A DNA stretch of 64,000 bases from positions 9,894,001-9,958,000 of the forward strand of contig NC_092573.1 in assembly GCF_037975245.1 (NCBI RefSeq), in the 5' to 3' direction. Origin of the DNA: Apostichopus japonicus (lineage: Eukaryota; Echinodermata; Holothuroidea; Aspidochirotida; Stichopodidae). Both the position numbers and the translations under genes were made by a program. The notes beneath the pieces are model-generated. The model had not been told where the DNA came from, did no database searches, and saw only the letters and a program-made list of their open reading frames with translations. This document shows positions 36,790 through 50,530 of the stretch, piece after piece; position 1 is the stretch's first letter, and the number at the start of each line of letters is the position of its first letter.

Positions 36790-37602
36790 TCTAAGGCAAC
36801 GTTGCCATAAACTTCACTGTCATATCCAAACCTCAAAAAACACAAATTGTTCTCAGTTGTCCTTGAAGCATAAATTCCTGTCTATCTATCATTATTCAAT
36901 GTCTGAAACAAATTTGCAAGGATGAAGTACACTTATTTATTTATTTTTATTTTTCCAGCAAATATAACATGTTGAAAGATAGTTTAAAAAAAAACCAGCA
37001 CCAATTATGACAGAATTAAGTGACTTAATTGTAAAAGCATAATTTTTGATAATAACTAAATGTAGAGTATAATTAATTCAACAACCATTGTCCATTGGAA
37101 AACTTTTATTTTCCAAGTTGAGTACAAATATAATGACATATCAGTGGGCAAACGAAGTCAGTTTGAACTTTGTGTAATCAGTTCATTGTCACCCAGAACA
37201 GTCTACAATCTTAAACCTGTAAATTTTCTTCTGAAGTGAAATGCTAATTTGCTTGTATTTTGTATGGTAACTATGTCATAAATAGGACATTCTCTGTAAT
37301 GCAAAAAAATTGGCTATTAAATATCATCCTATCATCCTAAAAATGTTGCATGCTTGCAATTATCAAATAAATGTGTTTACTTAATTGTTTAATTTTGTTG
37401 AATAATATCTTTATAAACATTAAATACAAAAATGCTTATCTGGCAAGCACATTTTGAGAGTACCTTTGCATTTCAGCTATATTTAGCCTATTGTTTACAC
37501 AATCAAAGGATTGATGTAAATCAAAACAATAAAATAACCAATTGTTCTGTAAGGGAGTGTCCAACCCGATTTTTTCAAACTTTTGTTTTCCTTTCTTTAC
37601 AG
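36790..37602. other. Intron 3' part upstream of the first recognised SHB exon
   Basis: AT-rich, no other exon seen. It ends in a pyrimidine-rich tract (CTTTTGTTTTCCTTTCTTTACAG) that forms the acceptor at 37601-37602. Confidence 0.7.
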
Positions 37603-37756
37603 CCAATTATAGCAGAAGATTACAGCGACCCTAAAGATGTTGTTAGGGTAGCTCAGCAAGGGGGTCTTGTTATACCTCCTGAAAGCCCTGACCAGATCGC
37701 AAGACCTCCTGAAGATGACTACTCCGTACCTTATGATGCCCAAAAGGTCATCGAAC
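37603..37756 (+). CDS. SHB: SHB-family SH2 adaptor, internal exon with two YxxP motifs
   Basis: This 154-nt exon starts in phase 0 after a strong acceptor and ends in phase 1 before GTAAGT. It encodes PIIAEDYSDPKDV, a proline-rich stretch and DDYSVPYDAQKVIE. In SHB/SHD/SHE/SHF proteins this region carries the paired tyrosine motifs DDYSDPFDA and Y-x-x-P-Y-E-A-Q, which when phosphorylated recruit SH2 proteins such as Crk; spacing and order match. Two YxxP sites are visible (YSDP, YSVP). The open frame extends upstream to 37432, but that part is intronic: it crosses the splice acceptor and has no family similarity. The upstream exon(s), expected to end in phase 0 and encode the N-terminus, were not recognised in this window. 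Vertebrates have four paralogues; whether this is a single pro-orthologue cannot be told from here. Confidence 0.92.
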
Positions 37757-38920
37757 GTAAGTCACGAATATATATTTATGCAAATTATTCAGGGTAGCTG
37801 TATCCCATTTCTACCTAATAAATACAATTTGATGCAATAGTGTGCTACCATTGCCAATATTAATTTGCTGGAAACATTATACCCTGAACTGTGGCAAAAC
37901 AAAACCCCAACTATAATGGCAGTAGCATTTCAGGAGAACTAAAGTCTGCTTTCATGCAAACCAGAAGACCTCAACTTTACGAGGTGGATAAGAACATTTT
38001 GCAGTCTGGGTGCCATAAATCATGGAGAACCATAAAAATTCTGCTTCTACTCATTAACCTGTTTAAGCTTTTAAGCAAACAATTAAATGCATATTAATTA
38101 CTTCTGTGATAATGATGGACAGATGAGCAAACATTAGCACTTGGCTTCATTTTTAAACAAACAATGAAATGCATATTTCCAAGATATGAAAATGGTAATA
38201 ATTTACTAGCGTGCTCCCTTGCCTGTCTCATCACTACTGTAGCACTACTAAATCTATCAAACAGGGAATTTTTAATAAATTTGCTTCTCTACAATCTGCC
38301 ACTTTTGGGGTCTGTGATCTATAGGATAATGTAGTTTTAGGGAGATGTTAAAGTACTACAGACAACTGGACAATTTGCCACATTTTTAGTAAATTTGTTG
38401 TGTGTGATAATCTCATCCAAAATCTGTTGCCATTTCTTCGAAAAGTTCCCTTTCGTTTCCAAGATATACACATTGATCTTTTGATAAATCTGGGAAACTC
38501 ATTAGGTATGTGCAGATTATGATATGGAGTGTTGCACTCATTAAAATTTCTTATTTTAGGTCTTTAATAAGTTAACCCTAATTACAAGTTCACATATATC
38601 ATTTGAATAATGTGATGTTCCTCTTTTTTCAAAGAAGACGATGAAATATTTAAAAAAAATTGCCTTAGGCCACGAACTTGTGTTCAGTGTCCTTGAAACG
38701 AAGGTTGTAATAATGAAGGAATAATATAACAGAAAATTAGGCAGTCACTCCCTTTACATCATCAATGTGCATAATTAGCTAATGTTTATTCATAAATAGA
38801 ACTAGAATTAAGAAAAGGCTCGTAAAATGGTCAATCTTTGATGGGATTTGCAGATATTTTCATGATTTCTAATGCCTATTAGAGTGATTAGGACAATGTT
38901 GTTCATAGGTGTCTGTAGAC

Positions 38921-39325
38921 CAGGGTTGTCCAACCTTTTGCAGAGGAGGGCCACATGGAATGATTGGGATGAAGGAGGGGGCCGCATGAACCCTACGCTC
39001 GATTTTTCGATTTTTTGCCCGAAGCCCAAGGCAACAAAACGTGAGCACTGCGCGCGGAGCACACTGATTTACTTTCCTTTCTGATAAAACAGATGAATAA
39101 AGTCCAACCGCCCCCCGGGCCCCTCCGCTGAGAGAGTGTCACACAAACTGACCTGTATGCAGTTTTTTGGACCCAGAAGGTTCGAATGATTGATTATATA
39201 GCTTCAAATTGTTATCAATAAATCTGCTCACTAAAATTTCGCGCCATAGAGCATCTCTGGCGGGCCGGATGCAACCCTGCGGCGGGCCGGACTGTGGCCC
39301 GCGGGCCGTAGGTTGGACAACCCTG
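38921..39325. mobile_element. hAT-like MITE with 8-bp target duplication
   Basis: A 405-bp element with terminal inverted repeats CAGGGTTGTCCAACC / GGTTGGACAACCCTG, flanked by exact copies of CTGTAGAC (38913-38920 and 39326-39333). Subterminal GC-rich words (GGCGGGCCGG, GGCCCGCGGGCC) are typical of hAT/Charlie-type ends. No transposase. Local GC is far above the surroundings. Confidence 0.93.
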
Positions 39326-42300
39326 CTGTAGACCTATAGTATAAAGGCTAAGTACAGACAATGTGAGTGGGGTGCATGGTGGAATGAGAAGAATCTAGGC
39401 CAGTAACATGGCTGGAGCATTGCTCTTGGTTTACCAGATGGTTGCATACACGAAGAGCGATTGTGCCACACTCGATCACTACAATAGCTGCCTGGACACA
39501 GGCAATTTGATTCGCTCATAAATGTACAAACCAAGGAAGTTTGGAGACATCTGGGTCCTTTTTCATTTGTATAATAAGTGTCCATCAAAAGTAAGTGATA
39601 ACATTAAAATAAATGTGTTTGACACAAAAGTCTGTATTGAATTATCCATTAATGGCTTGCTCAGAATAACTGCTGGTTTAAAACTAAAGCAAAATGCATC
39701 TATGGAAAAGTTTAAAGTATTTAACATTTGCCTTTAAAACCTAAATTCCAGTATTTCTCACCTGAATCACCCAAATCAATACTATTTTGCAAGTTTCTCT
39801 ACCATATGTCTGTTACGTACTTTTTAAATTTTTATCCAAGGCTCTTAAAACCTTAACGACATTAAAAGCTTTAGCCAGGATTCTTACGTGCAAAGGTTAA
39901 AGACTGTTTTGAAAAGTGTAATGGATCTCGACTAACTGTTTATCTTTTGTTCTACAAGCAACAAATTCTTTCTTTTCTTCAGGAGTTTTAAATGTCTGTT
40001 GTGACATTGATACAAGATACTAAATACTTTAATATTTTCTGTTTAGTATAAATATCCTTGATTGGAAGTCAAGTTAAGCTTCCAACACATGACCGGTTGG
40101 TTTTAATATATTTCTACCGTGGTAGCCTTTATAAATCATCCCTCGTTGACTGAGAGTTCCTTGACTCAGCCATTGATGTATCCTGTTTCAATTTCAATCG
40201 CTCCTTTGAGTCAGCCTGTTTCGATATTCATGACGGAATATTAACCTGAAAGGTATGGCGGCATTGAGACAATTCTATGTACATGTTGTACGTCCTATAC
40301 TACCTCGAACATGTCCGACCGAGTACCGACTGACAAAAAATCCTATAGGCTGTAATTAAAAACAGAGTAGATGTTATTCACAAGAGACAAGACGCTGTTT
40401 CAATGATTCTTTGAGCTTTTTGATTAGTAACCTGCTGAGATGGTATGGCCATCATATGTATGAAGGTATGAATGTGCTGTAAGGGTTCTTTCATATCGAT
40501 AACCTCGATGGGGAGATATCCCAGCTCTTTGGGGCATAGAGTGGGTGGGGGGTGGGGGGGTGAGAGTTTTGTGTGGAACTGTTCAAGCTGCTTTTTTGAG
40601 AAGATTTTGGATTTATTTGTGTTTATCTCTGTCGATGGTGAAAATGATTAAAAATGATTTTTTTTTTTTTGGGGGGGTTTGCTCAACCTGTCAAGATCAT
40701 TTGCTGATATCAGAGTCAAAGTTATATGAGATTGTCTTGCAATCATATTTTCAGTATAAATCCCCCTAAAGGTCTGTCAAAAGTCTTCAACCAGAAGCTG
40801 TAGACGGCTTCTTTAAGTGCATGGTTATCCAATCGGGATTGAAGGGTATAAAGCAGTGAGAGATACAGTGTACTTGAATAATATCTCCGAAAAACAAACG
40901 ATAATGGATCATATCAGAAGGAAATTTATTTTTACTTAGTAGTAAAATATTTATTTATACAGTATTATTTTTACAGTAGCAGTATCGACCATGTAAACAA
41001 CTTTCAACTTATTATCCAGGTATAGGTTACAATTTCAGTCGTTCTTTAATTGTTCAGATATAAACTGCGGGGATCGGCAGTCAAAGTGGCTGGACCGTCT
41101 AGACGAAGACCATTAGGTAGCATATTCCATATAATTGACACAGCAACTTTCACTCTAATGTGGTCTGTAAGTCCCTTTAGAAGCCCTCATTTGCTAAATC
41201 CTACCCATCACTGGATAGCTGACATGTTGGCCATTCATGGCAACTTCAGTTTTCCATTTTGTTACCTAACAATATTAACTTTTTAGCTGGGAAAGGCCCA
41301 AAGTTTTACGTCACTTTTATTACAAGCTTCTTTACTCACCGATAAACAATTTTCATACCCTCAGCTTGGGATGTCGTAAGTGGTCTACAAATTGCCTCAA
41401 TTGACCTAATTTTTGCACCAAATGTACTTTCCATATATGTGTACTCTCCACATCCAAGCCACAAAACCAAAAAAAAAATAGAGGGAGACAAAAAAAAAAA
41501 CAGATACTGTCTGATAAGTTATCAAAAGAGATGTTTCTCCTGTTGCTTTTCATCACTTTTTCCTGAGGCTGGAGCAACACTCCTGCAACCAACGGATTGA
41601 TATGGACTCTAATTGAAGTACATGCTACTCTTATTAAAGTGAGTCAAGGCTTGAAGGTCATTAGAATTGACCCAAAGTTTTACTCTGCTTCAAAGTTTCT
41701 GGAAGTTTTCTTAAAAAGTGCTTTCCTAGAGGCTCTGATTCATAATATTATTTCCAGACATAGAAGAGACAGTTCAGTCAGACATTTAAATGTCTCGATG
41801 ATAAGGTCAAATGCTTTTGCTGGTGAAGATAACTTAGTACTTGCAGTGACCATTATTAGACTATCTAGCATATTTGGGGGGGATATTAATCCTGATGACC
41901 TTTCACCCCCAGAAGCTGTGCGCTCGAATCAATCTAAGACAATTGCCTAAGGTTTTGGTTGGTTCAGATATAAGTTGCTTTTTAATGCAAATTACATTTC
42001 TTTAATCATGAGTTAATTTGCCCAGTTCACATAATTAAGCCAAATGTTTGTGGTTATAGAGTTGTATAAACTATCTAAACTTATGGATTAACATTTGTAG
42101 GTGTAGTCTGAACTGTGACAGAACCGATGTTGTCTTTAAATATGCCTTAAAGTATATAATATATATATATATCATCATAAAAATGCTGTCCAAAGTGCAT
42201 TCCTAAAGATGTTTACCTTAGAACACTTTTTTTTAAGTTGATTTTGATTGATTTTCTTGATCATAGAATCACGTAACAATGTAGATACAGTAGTATGTAC

Positions 42301-43059
42301 AGTAGGTCATAATAAGATTGGATGTTTTAACTTCCAGTTCAAACAAAGACTTAAAAAGGTGAATTTTTTTTTCATTTTCCTTGCTGTGAAATATATATAA
42401 ATATATATATCTTATACTCAATTGATAACCATCATTGGAGGGGGGAGTGGGGAGGGGAGAATGTATGTTATTGTCTTATTTTTGAGTAACTAATGTTTGG
42501 CTAGTTTGGTAACATGAGTGCCGAAACCCAGGATCAGTTTATGATATATTTTAGTACTATATAGTTATTTCTTACAGTGGTACATAAGGATTTATTTATT
42601 GCTTTCAAATAATTTTTATTACCTCAGGTAGAAAAATGAAAGTCAGTTATAGATGGGGACTAAAACTCTCTTGAAAACTTTGGCCCTTTGATTTTTAAGA
42701 TACTTTTTGTTCTTAAATTGAATTAATACGTTGACACTTTTGTTTCATGTGTGAAAGGAGTTGGTTATTATAATCATTATTTTGGCCTTGACTCTCTCTC
42801 ATATCATTTTTTTAGTCTGGGGAATTTGACAGACTTCATGGCTAATGAAGTTATCAAAGACATTGCCATTGGCAAGGTTAATGTGTCTGCTTAGATACAC
42901 TTCAAAATGTGGATAATATTAGGCATAACCAAAGAAAGCTTTGTCAGTTGCAGCAGCAGTCAGCTGTCATTGAGTCTGGTCAACAAATAACACAGAGCTG
43001 ACAAAAACAAGTCTTGTTCAAGATGAGAACTTGTATTCCCCAGACTTGTAGTACAAGTA

Positions 43060-43936
43060 CTACAGTGTGAGTATGAGTACAAACAGTATGAGTACAAACA
43101 GCATGAGTACTACAGTATTAGCATGAGTACAACAGTATGAGCAAGAGTTCTGCAGTATGAGTACGAGTACAACAGCATGAGTATGAGTACAAACAGTATG
43201 AGTACAAACAGTATGAGAATGAGTACATTCAGCGTGAGTATGAGCACAGCAGCGTAAATAAGAGTACAAACAGTCATGAGTATGAGTACAACAGTATGAG
43301 CACAAGTAAAACAGTATGAGCATGAGTACAACAGTATGAGCACAAGTGCAACAGTATGAGTACAACAGTATGAGTACAACAGTATGAGTACAACAGTATG
43401 AGTACAACAGTATGAGTACAACAGTATGAGCACAAGTAAAACAGTATGAGCACAAGTAAAACAGTATGAGCATGAGTACAACAGTATGAGCACGAGTACA
43501 ACAGTATGAGTACAACAGTATGAGTACAACAGTATGAGTACAACAGTATGAGTACAACAGTATGAGTACAACAGTATGAGTACAACAGTATGAGCACGAG
43601 TACAACAGTATGAGCACGAGTAAAACAGTATGAGCACGAGTACAACAGTATGAGCACGAGCACAACAGTATGAGCACAACAGTATGAGTACAACAGTATG
43701 AGTACAACAGTATGAGTACAACAGTATGAGTACAACAGTATGAGTACAACAGTATGAGTACAACAGTATGAGTACAACAGTATGAGTACAACAGTATGAG
43801 TACAACAGTATGAGTACAACAGTATGAGTACAACAGTATGAGTACAACAGTATGAGTACAAGTACAACAGCATGAGTAGAGTACAACAGTATTGGCACAA
43901 GTACAAGTAGTGTTGCTCGTGGTATGAGTACGAGTA
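43060..43936. repeat. 14-bp minisatellite with variant blocks
   Basis: The basic unit is CAGTATGAGTACAA (exact period 14 over long runs). Longer variants insert GAGCACGAGTAAA-type extensions, and the left part (43060-43330) is more diverged. All three minus frames lack stops over most of the array, giving false ORFs of 298, 262 and 221 codons rich in HTVVLILLYSYCC. Confidence 0.95.
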
Positions 43937-44804
43937 CATAGCTCTATAAAGTACAAGATGGAGGACTTGAATTTGCGCTAGTTCCTATACTACTATTCAA
44001 ATTTCCCCTCCCCCTCCTGAACAAAAATCCATATGTACAGTAAGTGTACAGGTAACTATGCTAGAATACGTGGAGGACAAGCCTAGTTTTTTTTGGTGAA
44101 AGAACTTCACAGTGTCACATGTCTTTGGAATTACTGTAGTCAAAAACTAGTTTCTACTCAACAGATCCTCTCATCTGCAAACAGCTTCTTGGACAGCTGC
44201 CGTCATCAATCTCATGAAGTGCCATATGACAGTTTTCAAAATTACTTCAGTAGATTATCCATGGTACACAATCTATGTGGAATGTGTGATCCAAAAGTGA
44301 TAACGGAAAATTTGTCCTCGATTTTGCCGATGTCCCTATTAAGTCCAAGCTATCTTTCATGTATTCTGAGCATGAATTCTTAGGGTTAGTGGCACAGTCC
44401 TTTATGGAAGATCATTGCTCCTTGGCCTCATAGGTTTTAGACCACTGATCATGTAATACACACTAGTCATTATGCCACCTGCTTTTCTCTTCTCTTAGTC
44501 AGACTTTAGGAAAGAGATATGTAGTGTATCTTACAGCACCTACTGTAGGTCATACAGACATACACCCTTGATCTGTCGCAGTGGTGTGTTTTAATTGTAT
44601 ACCTAACAAGTGCTATATCGGTTACAATGTTGTTTGGCTCCCTCCCAAGGAATGTTAATAAGCATGTTCTATTAATAAAAGTCTTTATTTCTTCAGCTTC
44701 GAACGGCTATGTCACAGATCACCGTTTAATACTCGCATGTCTTAGGCGAGGGATGGTTTAAAAGCAGCATGATACATGATTGAAAATATTCCCAAGTCTT
44801 TCTC

Positions 44805-44965
44805 AATTTCTGGGAATTTTATGGAAGTACGTTCAATTACTTGACTGAGGTCATGTATGTACAATTGCAAATTTAATAGTAATGACAACACAGAAATTTC
44901 TGGGAAATAGCATGGAAGTGTGCTGAATTACTTGACCGAAGTAAATTAACATACAATTGCAAAAC
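44805..44965. repeat. 90-bp diverged tandem duplication
   Basis: AATTTCTGGGAA...ATGGAAGT...GAATTACTTGAC(T/C)GA...ACAATTGCAAA occurs twice, with starts at 44805 and 44895. Confidence 0.75.
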
Positions 44966-45947
44966 AGTATTGACAAAAACAGGAGAATCATTTAAACTCA
45001 ACATGAACCAGCTTTGAAAACACCAACAATTTCTATTTTGAATGAGATTTCCTCGATGTTCGTTACAAGATCTTCCTATCATCCAGTACGTGGAATCGGT
45101 TTTCTAAATCGGCCTCTGACCTCGCGAGCAGCTGTCATAATCCGTGATGAGTCCTGAGCTGCTAATCACATCCTGCATTGGAGCTATTTCACTTATCTCC
45201 TCTAGATGAAGGGAAATGACTCACCGTGTCGTGAACGTCACTCAGGATTAGCAAACCTGCAGGTGTCACGGCTGTGAGGGCGGTATTCTGGCAGGCATTG
45301 GCGCCATTCTGTCAGAGTGATGGCGAGATGCCTGCTGATGATGTAAATGATATGTTCCTCCATTCTGTAATTTGCTAATTAGCGATACTAATCTTACAAC
45401 AGTGACTGCATGCCAGTGGTGATTGAGATGTATAGCGTACTGTATACGTGGGTTGCTCTTGTTGTGCCGTACGTACGTCACCATAAGTCATACTAATTAG
45501 TTACAATTTCAAAAGTATTTGTCGATGTAGACTTATAGCGCCATGGATGATTATCCTGACCAGTTGGGACCATACTAGCGTAAGGGTAGATGCTTGAAGT
45601 ATTTTGGTTTTTTCTGGTTATCTTCAAAGTTTTGGAGAATAATATCATATAACCTATTACAATGTAATATAAAATTGATGTACAGTACTTAAGCAAACTA
45701 CTCGTCCGACAGACCACCTCCGAAGCTGTTTTTGGTCGTCCCAATAGAAATTGGATAGGATGCAAAAACCGGATCATACTCCTCACTTAACTATGAGTGC
45801 AGGCTGGGGTATTTTCTAGGTGGCCCGAGAGCCGAATCTCAAAATTATGAAGATTTCAAACGGACCCGTAAAAACAAATTGGACCATAATCTTGCACAAA
45901 ACCAGTATACAGACCTTAGTGCTTAGTCTGTGTACTGTATATATACA

Positions 45948-46004
<57 letters not shown>

Positions 46005-46072
46005 ATATATATATATACATACATATATATATATATATATCACTACAATTTTAATTATATATATATATATAG
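45948..46072. repeat. (TA)n microsatellite cluster
   Basis: Long alternating TA tracts with a few C and G interruptions. Open frames rich in YIYIYI on both strands are artefacts. Confidence 0.95.
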
Positions 46073-46429
46073 CTATATAGCAATTGATTCTCTTTGCCAA
46101 CATTTCTAATCTACTGTAGGCCCTCGTAGAGAACAAATTAAGAACTCTAGCTACTCCTATGATGTTAGACTCAATAGTATCGTTGACCAGCATGCATTTT
46201 CCTGTATGTGGCTCAAGTGCACATTCCTGAAGGTATTAGATTACAGTGTGAATGCAAGTCATCTCAGTTACTATAGCAGTAGGGAAGTAGTAGGTAATTT
46301 TGGTTTCTAAAACAACAGATATCCTAATGATGTGAATTAGTACAGTGACCGGGACTGGCAGGTTTCTAGTGCACTAGTTGGCATGGCAGTTTCTCTGATC
46401 TGCTCTTAACTGCATGTGCGACATTACGA

Positions 46430-46690
46430 GTCAACCTTGTTAGCCCTTACTTGATTTTCGGGGCATCACATGCTCTACAAAGCAACCCAAGCCGTCTTCT
46501 TTAAATCTTACTCCTGAAGCTAAAATTGTGAACATTTATTCCTATTGCAGCTGCTTCATTTAGCTTAGATAAGAAAGACAGCTTTGGGTTACTTTGCAGA
46601 TAATGTGATAACCTGAAAATTGGCGTTTTCCCTGGATATAAACCAAGGGAAGGCTAACCAGGTTAAACTCGTAATGAACACCTAATGTGA
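46430..46690. mobile_element. Foldback element, copy 2
   Basis: The left arm has AACCCAAGCCGTCTTCTTTAA (from 46483) and the right arm AAGAAAGACAGCTTTGGGTTA (from about 46571), an imperfect inverted repeat. The right side carries GGCTAACCAGGTTAAACTCG as in copy 1 (23650-23965), and the loop has the same GCAGCTGCTTCATTTAGCT-like centre. A diverged member of one family. Confidence 0.65.
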
Positions 46691-49600
46691 TGATTGATGA
46701 CATAGTCTATTGCCATCTTTCATTATATGGCCGAAACTTTCTGTTAAATTCAGGAAAAAACTTTTCTTTTCTTGCAGGCCCAAAAATCAGAAATTCCTGT
46801 TTTTTTCCCCTTAATTTTCTTGTGATCTTTGGTGTACATCCCGAAAGCTATTTAACATTGTAGTAAATTTATTCTGCACAATGTGTGTCATTTGACATTG
46901 AGAAAGTTTCCCAGTTTATTAATTAGAATTAGAATAACTGTTATGTTTGCGACAGAGCTGCTTTTCTCATTCATAGTATAACTGGGAATAGTTTAGTCCA
47001 CATTTTGTGTGTCAGTTCTAAAGTCTCTTAAAGTGTTGTCTCTTAAAACAACATATGGTATACATATGGTTCTAGTGTACAAAACTCCTATGTATACATC
47101 TTCTGTCTTTGTAAATCAAATTGTCCATATTTATTATTTTTATAGGGTGTTGCAATGCCATACTGCATGAAATATTCCCTGTAGTATAATTGACATTACA
47201 CCAGCTCAATGTAACCCTCATACACCTGCTGTAAAGTATGCAGCAGTTTGTGTTTATAGTCAATGACTCTACGAAACCCTAACGATGAATACTTTTCATT
47301 TTGATCACACATACTTAAAAAATGCTTTCTTAGCTTAGTTAGTTAGTTTCTTTAAATATAAGATCAGTGAGGGAGAAATAATAAATCTTATCAGGTTTAT
47401 TCTCAAAGTGTCTTAGCCCCAGGCACTCTATCCGCATTAAACACAATTTTTGTATCAATCAAGTAATTTCAACTTTAAACAGCCAAATTTAACATTTTCC
47501 AGCTCCAAGTTCATTGTTTGAAATGAAGCTTATATAATCAATTCTAGTAATTACCATGCTAATGTACAGTACATTGTTTAATTAATTGGCATTACAATAT
47601 CATCAAATGTCATCAAAAACAAAATCCAACTCAAAAAGCTACTTAAAGTCTCCTGTTTTAGAAATCATGTAATATACTTTGCATCTAATTGTCATCCTAC
47701 CTAAGCTCCAGACAAACAAACAAAAGTAGTACCATTTAGAACTTTGCCAAAACATGAACCCCCACCCCCCCCCCCCCCCACCTGCCCCTCATGAGTCATG
47801 GCATATACCTCCTCTTCACTTCTGAAGGAAAGATGTGTCAGTGAGTGATAGCAGATTAATTTTGGATTCTTTTTGTGTAAATGTCCTTCAAGTGTCTTTT
47901 TTATTGCCTTCAGTAACCTCATAAATAAGTAAAATTATAGTGCAAAGACAATCAAACAAACTATACAGTATTGGTTCAGTTTATATCATTCAAAAACTTG
48001 CACAAACCTTTTGTCACAGTTTTGAAATGTTTGCTCTTGGTAATAACTAATTTGCCATGAAGATAACCTGGGTAAGGTTTCACTTACAGGAATTGAATCT
48101 AAAATTATTACAGATGTACAGGTTGTGGTAAGAATTGAATAATCTTAACCAAACTTTATGTTATTATGGAACTTAGCAAGCTTTTAACCTAGAAGCTTCC
48201 CATCAGCACCACCTTCCCTCTTGCCTCTGTCCTTCACAGATCCTGACTTATTAAAAAACAAAATCTGACAAACAAAGAAACAAAGTTTGTGGATAGTTTG
48301 TGGATAGACTGTGGATAGTAGTAGTCTGTGAAGGGAATTGATATAGTATATACTTAAACTGTTGCAGATTCATTTCATTCATTACATTTTAACTACAAGT
48401 ACTAATGACCCCAACTTGTACATTGCCTAACGATAAATTTCATTGCTAGATGTGTTCTTTTTTATTTCTTTATCTCCTTCTACTCATGGGAGCATATTTT
48501 GCCCAAATGAAGTAAGGTATGTCCTCCTCCTCCACCTCTACTGCAGACTTTCCCTCAAGTTAATATAGAATATGAAATTGACCTTTAACTTTTAAAGGTA
48601 AACATCAATTGGTAATAAACGGTTGGGATCATTCTGTACTCTTTGTGGGAAATTATAAAATTGTTAATACACTGTGTATATGTAACTCACTGAACAGGGG
48701 GGATTTCTGGTCAGAAAGCTCTCTGTGACCCCATTGACAAAGAAAAATCCAAACCTCTATTATAACAAAGGAACATAGAGCCTTGCAAATATAATCAGCT
48801 CGCAGATCTTAGCAACCTTTTGTATGATGATAAGTTGTTGCTGGTTGTTAACTTCCTGGTAGGGTGTTAACTGTATACTGTGTAACACTGAAAGTTATTA
48901 TTTAAATATATATGTTAAAGGGGAATATCACAAGGATTAGAAGTGAGTGTTAGAAGGCTATTTCATTAGATCTTATAAGATCTCTTAATTATAATTAAGC
49001 CAAAGCTGGAGGATGTTTGGGGAAGTTTTTCTCTATTGCTATAAAATAGTTGGTTTGGGGGATATTTAAAGCCTGTAAAAAGCATGCAGCTGGGGCTAGA
49101 TGTTAGGAGTGCTCCTTTAAGGCAAAGTTGATGATCATGTAGGCTTTTAGATATATGTTGTAATTTTGTTTATGGTGATAATTTTGGATTCATATATGTT
49201 TGAAAGTAATATTGCAATACTGTAATATTGTACAATATCATTGGAAATTTTGGCATTATATCCCTGAATGCTGCTTTAAGTTTACCTACCACATCTTTGC
49301 CAGATTCATCCCATCTGGAACTGGTCACCATGCATTGTTTTTATCGTCTTTTGCTTGTTTTGATACACATAATCTAGTACTTAAAGTTTTCCCCCATTTT
49401 TTAAAGCAGCTCCTCCTGGTTTGGAAAAAAAATTGGGATTTTGGTCAGTTATTTTGACAAATAGTTGTTGGTATTGTTGGACACTAATATCCCACCAAAT
49501 TACACAATGAGTTTTGGAATCTATACTACTGATCATTTTCATTTAAATATTTTAAATAATGGAGCCATTGGAAATTTTTGGAACATTCATGTTTTGCAAC

Positions 49601-50229
49601 AGGTGATGAAGATTTATTGTGAAAAAGTAACCGGTTGACAAAACCCCGCAAATCCACGATCACTTGCCAATTAATAATCATGAAAAAAAGAAGCTCTTAA
49701 CATGAGGGTAGGAGAGGAAGGGAAGACAGGAATATTTTGGAATAATTTTTTCTAAATTATCCTCCTTAAGAACATGACATAAGTTTGGTAAATTTCAATG
49801 TAAATTGGCTACCCAAGTTCAAAGCACTGCTTTAAGTTTAGATGTGACAGTCTAACAGGTACTGTTTTATTGAGCAATGGTGTTTTGGTTACAATTATTT
49901 CATTGTTGACATTGTCCTCTTGAATATGATTTTTACTCTTCACTCCAGTCAGGACACCTTGGTTAAAAGAAAGAAACGAAACTCAACTGAAACAACAACT
50001 GAGGGTTGTACGTTTTGGAATAACTACAGGGTGGTCACCCACTTAAAACAATAAATATCTCTTTCAACGGGGGAGGGGGGGGGGGGATTTTTTTCTATTT
50101 CTGTTACAGCTGGTCTGGTGTATGATTGTGAGACAACCAATGTACAATAAGTTCTGATAATTGATAACATTTTAGTTTCTGAAAGTTTGTAGATGAACTA
50201 TAAAGACAATGTACACAGTTTGTCTAAAT

Positions 50230-50530
50230 GTTCACGGATGAATTTTCCTTGGTTTATCAAATTAAAAAAAAATGTCAAATCGGCAATATACTACCATGTG
50301 ACTGCACTTTGTCATGGAAAGAAAATACTTGCTTGTTTTTGTGAAACCGGTTATCCTGGTTCTATCCCTTGCTTTCATGCACGGATGGCTTTCCTCGGTT
50401 TATAAAATTTTACAGAACAGTCAAATCGGCAATATACTGCCATGGCACTGCACTTTGTCATGGAAAGAAAATACTTGCTGGTTATTGTGAAACCGGTTTT
50501 CCTGGCGCTATCTTTTACTGAAAGCCCTTT
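50230..50530. repeat. 146-bp tandem duplication
   Basis: Two copies share GTCAAATCGGCAATATACT (50274 and 50420), GCACTTTGTCATGGAAAGAA and TGTGAAACCGGTT. Divergence is modest. Confidence 0.88.

Noticed and set aside
35132-36925. 597- and 384-codon proline-rich open frames
   Set aside because: Both arise from the same 22-bp stop-free repeat read in two frames; no splice or codon evidence of coding.
37432-37602. In-frame N-terminal extension of the first SHB exon with an ATG-like start
   Set aside because: A strong polypyrimidine tract and AG directly precede the family-similar sequence, and the upstream residues have no family resemblance.
43060-43956. Three overlapping minus-strand frames of 221-298 codons
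   Set aside because: They are the three readings of a 14-bp minisatellite whose complement lacks stop codons.
44093-44383. 96-codon frame as a possible exon
   Set aside because: No splice borders, motif or family resemblance; composition is like the surrounding DNA.
45816-46193. Frames rich in Tyr-Ile repeats on both strands
   Set aside because: Translation of a (TA)n microsatellite.
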